From the NCBI GenBank assembly GCA_900312665.1, contig ONZQ02000014.1, forward strand, positions 527,924-591,923: DNA of 64,000 bases, read 5' to 3'. Position numbers and translations under genes: made by a program. Position 1 is the first letter of the stretch, and each line of letters begins with the position of its first letter. Positions 57,804 through 64,000 of this stretch are shown here, piece after piece. The DNA is from Cephalotrichum gorgonifer (Eukaryota > Ascomycota > Sordariomycetes > Microascales > Microascaceae). Under the pieces are notes generated by a model. The model was given only the letters and a program-made list of their open reading frames with translations, ran no database searches and was not told the DNA's origin.

Positions 57804-60800
57804 TCAATGACCGACTGAGATGGGGCTTGAAATCGACTCCTCCGGCCCCCTCTGCGCCGACGTCATGGTAGCCATCTTCGTCGGCACCGTCATAAGACCC
57901 GGTTCCTCGTCCAGGGATGCTGGGAAGTGCGTCGGGTCGCCTTGGGCATCTTCGTCGACACCCCCGCCGACACCCGCCAGATCCGAAATCGCCCCGTCCG
58001 AGGACCGATCAGTTCTCGGTTTCTCACAGCAGCTGGTTGGTAGTGTCTCGACGCGGGGTAGAGGCGACTGTGGCACTTCCTCCACTTGGTTCACTCTACA
58101 TCCCGCCTCATCAACGCCGTGCCCCACCGGGATTTCAGCTACTGCCATGGATCCGTCATCAGCACTCGGCTCCGCTGTGGCTGGTTCTGCGGGGCCGGCC
58201 GATGCTATTTGATCCTCCGACGTGGCGGCTTCTACCAGAACCGTATTTGGCTCATCACGGACTTCGCTGGCTGCGGGATCAGCAGGGCCAGTGTCAGCCG
58301 ATAGGATCCCACTCCTCGACGTGACATCTTCCACCAAAATCGTGCTTGGTGGCGGACCATGAGTTTCGCCGGCAGTTAGGTCAGCAAGTCCCGTATCAGC
58401 CGATATTGCCTGGTCCGCCGGCATGACGGTAGTACCCGGTGGAGGCTGACTCTTGCCGGCAGGTGCATCCGTCGGCCTCGTGTCGCCCGGCCCTGCTCGA
58501 TCCCCCGATACGATCGCTTCGACCGTTGGGTCAGCAGGTCCTGGGTCGGCCGGTATTGCCTGGTCCTCTGGCGTGATGCCTGCCATCGGAGCCGTACCCG
58601 GCGTAGGCCGACTCTCGTTGGCAGTTGGATCGGTGGGTACTGTGTTCCCCATCTCCGCCAAGATTCCCAGCCCGCCTGTAAAATTCCATGCCTTCCCTTC
58701 CAGGTCTCCAACATTTTCGGTTGGCCCGGCGATTGCTCCCTGGTCGGCCCCTGCCGTCCCCTCATTCAGAGCGATACCACTGCCACCCGCCGCGCCGTCG
58801 GCGTCTGTCGATGGCCCCTCCGGAACGTCATGATTGTTACCAGCCTTGCCGTCGGCCAAGGTATCATTCCAAGACACAACAGCTTCCTTTCCCTTCCGAG
58901 ACTCCGAACGTTCATTAGCCGCGTCTGGGATTGCCAGATACAACAAATCCTCTTTGTCATCTCCACGCTCGCCACTCGCCTCTGCAGTATCGCCGGAGTC
59001 TCCGGGGAGCTGATCGCCCTGAGACCCATGTGCCTCGCCCACAGAGCCCTTCCGGGCAGTGTTGTCAGCCATCCTAGACTCCCGCCCGTCCTCCAACCCT
59101 GCATCGCTGTATGAGGCCTTGGCCCCCGAGAACGTCCACGAGCTGTTGTAAGGCGCACCGTGCACGTCGTAGTACCCATAGTCACTCGGCAAGGGTCTTG
59201 GCGGCGATCTCCCCCGCGTAGGGTACGGATAAGGCGAGTCATAGGAGACATAGTGCGAGCCCAGCGGGGCCGGAGTCGCGAGAGTATGGTGTCGATATCG
59301 GTCCGAGGGTGATACCGTCCATATTTCGGCTTCGTCATTCGTTTGGACCCGTTCGGGGGAGTATGAACGCGCGCGGGAGTCGTAGCCTTCGGGTGTGGAT
59401 GGATCCATGAGCCGTACGATGCCGTCGCTGGTAACCTCGGCGGGGAACAGTGACAAGAGGGACGACGCCTGAATTCTCATCCTCGGGTCGTCGCTGAGGC
59501 ATATATCCACCAGCCTCCGGTACCACAAAGGCACATCCGCGTCCGGATCGAGCACCAGCCCTGGTCCATACTTTTCAGGCTCATCCTCCTCCATTGCCAG
59601 GGCCCACAACACCATCCCGAGCTGGTAGAGGTCCGACTTCACCCCGATATACATGGAGATTCCTTGGCTGCTCTTGATTAGAGGCCGAGCCTCTGGAGGC
59701 TCCCACCCAACAGGGCAGCCACGTCTGTTGATGTCTATAATCTTCGCGTCCCCCCTTCCGTCGATGACGATGTTGGAAAGCGTAAAGTCACCCTGCACGA
59801 ATCCCGACTCATGGATGTCCGCAAGTCCCTGGACGACTTGCTTTGCCCATCGTGCACGTACCGACCAAGGAAGCGGAGGCAGCCCCTTCTCGTTCCCGGG
59901 CTGGTGCTCGTAGATGGCGTCCACCAGCGTACCCTGCTCAGCATAGCTGATCAGCAGGCCCTTGACGTGCTGGTCCTCGTCGTCCACAACCACGCCGAAG
60001 AAGTCGATGACACTATTCGAATATCCTAGCGAGTAGAGCGCATTGATCTCGTAGATGAACTCGTTGATCGTATCCGGGCCGGGTATTTCCTTTTTTATCA
60101 GCACCTGCTCGCCCACACGTACTTTGTACACAAACCCCGACATGTGCGAGTCGAAAACGATGTCGCGTTCTCGAACCTTGTGACATCGGAGGTGGTTTAC
60201 TTCGCGCACCAGAGGAAACGTGATGATTTCCTGTGTGAGTGGGAATGTCTATTAGCCTTAATCCGCGACTAGGCTAGCGCGGTGACTCGAGGGAGAAGAA
60301 GAAACAAGACAGAAAAGTAGAAAACACGAGCGAGGTGGGTAGTACGAACATTCAGGTCTTCGGCAACATGGACATGGAGCCTGCCGTCAGTAGTCTGGAG
60401 CTTCAGGTTCGTGACCGTATCATAAAAGCTGATGGCATCAAGGCTGTCGCGGATGGCCTCGTAAATCTTAGAACTCTTGTCGCGCTGGTACTTGGTGGCC
60501 ATCAAGTCTTTCTCGAGCGAGTTCTCGGATGCCTTGCGGTAATCCAAGGAGATGGTCACACGGCGCCACAGAGTGTCTGCTTCTCGGTATGTGACAAAGA
60601 ACTTTTCCCTGTTCGACTTGTCTCTGAAGTGCATGCTCAGATTCAAGATCCATCTCGTCTCAAGCTCGTCTTGAATCAATGAGCTCGTTATGGACTGGAC
60701 ATCGTTCATGGGGTTGGACTCGTGAGACCACGGTTCCTCGTTCCTCAAGCCATCGTCGTAATGGCTCTCGACCTTCTCAAGGGGCTCCGCCTGGGGACCA

Positions 60801-61231
60801 AAGCTCGGCTTACTCACTAGTGAGGGCGTACTAGGAGCTTCGAGATCCAAAGCTTCCAGGAAGTCGGGGGCGCTCGCTCGTGGGAGTGTGTCCGTGACGG
60901 CTCTGGAGGTGGTCCGTGAGAGTACGGTACGTCGGTCTACCGACATTGCTCTCCGCTCTGCCGGGGTAGGTTCAACCGGGGCGAGATTCACCCTTTTTTC
61001 GGATTGTTGCCTCTTGAACGTCTGCATCCTCGGCAGTCCGGGCACGACCTTCCTCGATACTCGGCGGATCAAACCGTTCTTCTTCGGCTCGTCATCCCCT
61101 CCCCCGTTCTGGGAGGTCGGCGACCCTGGAGCTGTCGTGGACGTAGCATTGGGAGAGCCAAATAGCAATCTGCGCAAGAAGTTTGCTGTCCCCGGGGATG
61201 ACGTGGGCCTCTGAGCGTCTCCTTGGGCCAT
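57804..61231 (-). CDS. divergent protein-kinase-like protein with degenerate tail repeats
   Basis: Predicted protein of 1102 residues. Exons (minus): 61231-60350 and 60230-57804; the donor is the less common GTTCGT and the frame closes. Residues 1-294 are Ser/Thr/Arg-rich with LIRRVSRKVVPGLPRMQTFKR and no known domain. Residues about 303-560 read as a kinase fold: glycine-poor loop GFVYKVRVGEQVLIKKEI (candidate Lys340/341), αC-like NEFIYEINAL, catalytic-loop QGDFTLSNIVID with Asp442 and Asn447, IIDINRRG in place of the DFG magnesium loop (Asp460 kept, Phe-Gly lost), WEPPE as APE-like, and SDLYQLGMVLWAL. The C-terminal 500 residues are acidic and low-complexity with repeats of the type ADTGPADPTA. 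HRD is QGD, so activity is uncertain. Start is the first ATG; the upstream frame has none. Confidence 0.8.
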
Positions 61232-64000
61232 CTCGGACCCGGGAGAGGCGTGTCGGCCGGGGGGGAGGAGCCCCTTCCGACGGAGTAGGGGGATCAAAGG
61301 GCAAGGCACGGTGACGTCAAAGGTCCGGTTGTGAACGGCAAGTTTGCTCGATCATGTATCGTGATGGACCCTGTTCGCTCGGTAGAGCGCAGTGCGTAGG
61401 CAGATTGATTAGATGGCGGTATGTATCCCACGGTAGCTGCTATCTGGGCGTCCGGTGGGATACTTTAGGAGGCAGCCTTGAATAAATCTCTCTGTACACA
61501 AATTGCCCGTAGCCGTAATAGCGTGGTAATAATTGATGGGAGGCGCGGGCGTATTTGGCGCAAGTTGGATATACAAGAGTTTTGGTGGTAGTACCGGCGA
61601 TCTTAGCTGGACCACGACACAATGTGATACCAGATTAGAGTATGGCAAAAATAGGCACCATAGTCGGTTCGTGTTGTCCAAAAGATGCTAGGATTGGTGA
61701 GAGAGAGGCAGGACTCCTCTTTCTATGGTGGCTCTAAGCTGCAGTGCTTCTCGGACGAGGATGATTCGGCGAGGACGTGGCGGATGCTGCCATACACAAA
61801 CCACGGGCTAGAGGGATTCCACTTGAGGGGGGAGAGAGATGGTGGCGAGCACGGGAGCGCCGTGGCGGACGAACTGGCGGAGAAAAGAAGACGTCCTGTG
61901 TGTGGTCGGACGTTGTACTCGTGTGTACAACGGGGTTATACATGCGTACGTAGAGGATATGGGTGGTGCGAGATATACTCGAGGATGGAGAGAGGTGGGG
62001 AGACCAATGGCCACCAGTATCGAAGATTTATGTCAAAGACTTGACACGAAGTGTGATGTGGGCCGTAAGTCGAACAAAGACCTCAGGAAGACGAGTATGG
62101 TCCAGACAGACGAGGGATATCGAAACAGTTTTGGTGAGATAGAGGATTGAAGATACCAAATGTTGGCGAGAGGCAAGAGGTAAGAGGTATGAGTTAGGAG
62201 GCGGCTTGTAGGGTGGAGTCGCGTTCGAGTAAGAGCACTCGTAGTCAAAAGAAGTCGGATGAGCGGGATGCAAGATTGGCGTCGGGGACATATCCCAGTC
62301 GGTGCCAATTTCTCGAATCACACGGGTGGTGTATACGGATGAGGGGATATTCTTGCTCAGTACTTGGAGAAGAAGAGGTCCACCTTTTGTGTCTGGGAAG
62401 CCGCAGAATGTCGTCGTCGTCGGACTATCCTATCGGCCGCGCCATCAAGCCGTCCTTCTGCAGGCGGAAGCAAAAGTATGAGTAAGTATTGGCGGCAAAG
62501 GGACAGACGGGCATGCAATTGGAGCAGGGCGGGGCTGGGGAGGCGCCGAGGTGGGCTTATGAGTTATGAGGCGCAATTTGAGATCGAAACCCTCGGGGGA
62601 ACAATAGACCAGGCTCCTGAAGGCGGCCTGGAAGCCGCAGCGAGAAGTCGTAGTCGTCAGGCTTGAGGCGAGAGACGAGAGGTGTGAAGCAGGAGGCAGG
62701 AGGAAATCCTAGCAAACGGCGATTTTGGGCGTCCCAGCACGCCAGGTGGCAGGGTTGCAGGGAGGCAGGGTTGCAGGGGTAGGGGACAGGGGTAGAGGGG
62801 TAGTGGTGTGGTGTGGGGTGAAGAAAACGAGCTCTGAGTTGGACCATCCAGGGTCCTCGTGGAGGGTGGTGGTGAAGGTGATTGATGAGTTGTCAATTGA
62901 AGCCCCTCCTCACCCTCCATATCAAGGTGCATGAGAATCGTCCCTTTTCCTCGTAAGATACATGGGAATTGGGAAGGTACGGGCGGCTGGGGTCTTGCCG
63001 GAGCAACCCTAGAGTACAAGTATAGAAGTACTGTCCTGTCACACAAACCTTTTTCATCCAGGGAAAGTGCGAGGCAATGGAATACCGAAGCTATCTGATC
63101 AGCTCCGGATTTGGAAAGAACGATGCCCGTTGTGCTCAATATTTCAGTTTCTCCCCTTTCCCCAGCCTAACCCCACCCAACCAAGCAACCATCAAATTGG
63201 GTTTCTACCAGGCTCCCCCTCCCTTTCTCATCTGTTGTAGACCTCCCACTCGGCTCTCCATCCGCCGGATCGCAGATTCTCAGCGCAACACCGAATGACC
63301 GCCATTGTAGTTGCCTCCCAGCACCTTCGGTGCTTCGGTAGTACGGCGGTGGATGCACATTAGCTCTTCCCGCTAGAGAGCCCAATGACAATGGGCTCTC
63401 TCTGTGTACGACCGCCCAAAGGAACTACGAGTTCTCGTGTGTGCGCCCGCCTTTTGACCGCCTGGTTAATGCTGCACGGAGTGGATGTGGGATGACGGAT
63501 ACACTCTGGTATTCAAGTTTTGGTCCGCGGGGGGTCCCAACCACCCAAAGCGACCCTTTGAAGGCGACGACGCACAGTTCCCCTTCGATGGGTTCTCGGC
63601 GCATTCTCTGTTTCGCACCACTATCATCTATCCTCTTCACCCGAGTCCAAACCCCGGACGCCGGGCCCTGTTTAAAAAAAAGCAATAATATTGCGGGTTA
63701 TTATACCCTAAACCACCATGGTGTATTGGTCGCGAGGGGGATGGATGGCTAGCGGCTAAGGGCGGCACCAAGCATGGGCGAAGTCTACTCCGACGACCTA
63801 CCACGGGTCTGTCCTCAAGTACCCCTATATTTTTTTCATCAAGTTTACTCGCATGTAATTTCATACAAGTACTTGACAAGGACCACAGCGCCCGCTCCTG
63901 GAGGTAGGAGTATTCAAGAGAAACCTCGGGTTGGGCAGGATTATCAGTACTCGTGTTTAGGTGTTTAGACACTAATATCATACACAAGCACGGACTGGCC
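61232..64000. other. intergenic region to window end, no supported gene
   Basis: Contains the promoter of the kinase-like gene. Open frames such as 61685-62044 (plus), 62657-63139 (minus) and 63637-63987 (minus) lack domains, and I take them as chance. GTAC words (agtacaagtat at 63013, tacaagtacttgac at 63866) recur. Confidence 0.55.
62748..62778 (+). repeat. 15-bp direct repeat GGCAGGGTTGCAGGG, 2 copies
   Basis: Copies at 62748-62762 and 62764-62778, followed by further G-rich sequence (GGGGTAGGGGACAGGGG). Intergenic. Confidence 0.85.

Noticed and set aside
1..64000. Transposon, biosynthetic cluster, CRISPR, viral remnant, rRNA or tRNA
   Set aside because: I searched by eye for reverse transcriptase, transposase, polyketide/peptide synthase, phage or viral motifs and regular repeat-spacer arrays and found none.

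Overview
The window is nuclear DNA of a filamentous ascomycete (Pezizomycotina, most likely a sordariomycete). This rests on many short introns (about 50-250 nt) with GTAAGT-like donors, a Zn2Cys6 regulator whose CxxC motif is split by an intron, a C2H2 + fungal_trans regulator, strong G/C bias at third codon positions, and recognisable fungal housekeeping genes. I see no rRNA, tRNA, CRISPR array, transposase, reverse transcriptase or secondary-metabolite enzyme. Species is not determined.

Layout. 0.1-3.5 kb: a six-exon Zn2Cys6 transcription factor (minus). 3.5-9.0 kb: gene-free, including a 960-base assembly gap. 9.0-12.8 kb: convergent RRP8 (rRNA m1A methyltransferase, plus) and DDI1 (ubiquitin shuttle/protease, minus). 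12.8-16.4 kb: gene-free. 16.4-26.1 kb: the dense block, with a GNAT acetyltransferase (plus), URA5 (minus), NOG1 (plus, divergent from URA5), GDI1 (minus) and mitochondrial MRPL4 (minus). 26.1-37.5 kb: an 11-kb stretch with no gene I can support but rich in GTAC-centred palindromes. 37.5-42.1 kb: a C2H2/C2HC zinc-finger fungal_trans regulator (plus) and a 64-residue predicted membrane protein (minus). 42.1-47.6 kb: gene-free plus a long probable 5' leader. 47.6-53.5 kb: a SYLF/Ysc84-type protein and ARP9 (both plus). 54.6-61.2 kb: OLE1-type delta-9 desaturase and a divergent kinase-like protein with degenerate tail repeats (both minus). 61.2-64 kb: gene-free.

Functional themes: ribosome production (RRP8, NOG1, MRPL4), membrane traffic and actin (GDI1, SYLF protein), chromatin and transcription (ARP9, two fungal regulators), pyrimidine and lipid synthesis (URA5, OLE1), and ubiquitin-linked proteolysis (DDI1). 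These are dispersed housekeeping functions and not a co-regulated cluster. All exon boundaries were assigned by hand from splice signals and preserved reading frame; every multi-exon model given here closes in frame.

The least explained signal is non-coding: recurrent CGAGTAC / GTACTTG / CGGAGTAC words in the intergenic DNA, several arranged as long palindromes within about 4 kb (29.9-33.8 kb), and a related five-copy 17-bp repeat at 4.86 kb. No classical defence, toxin or mobile system was found.
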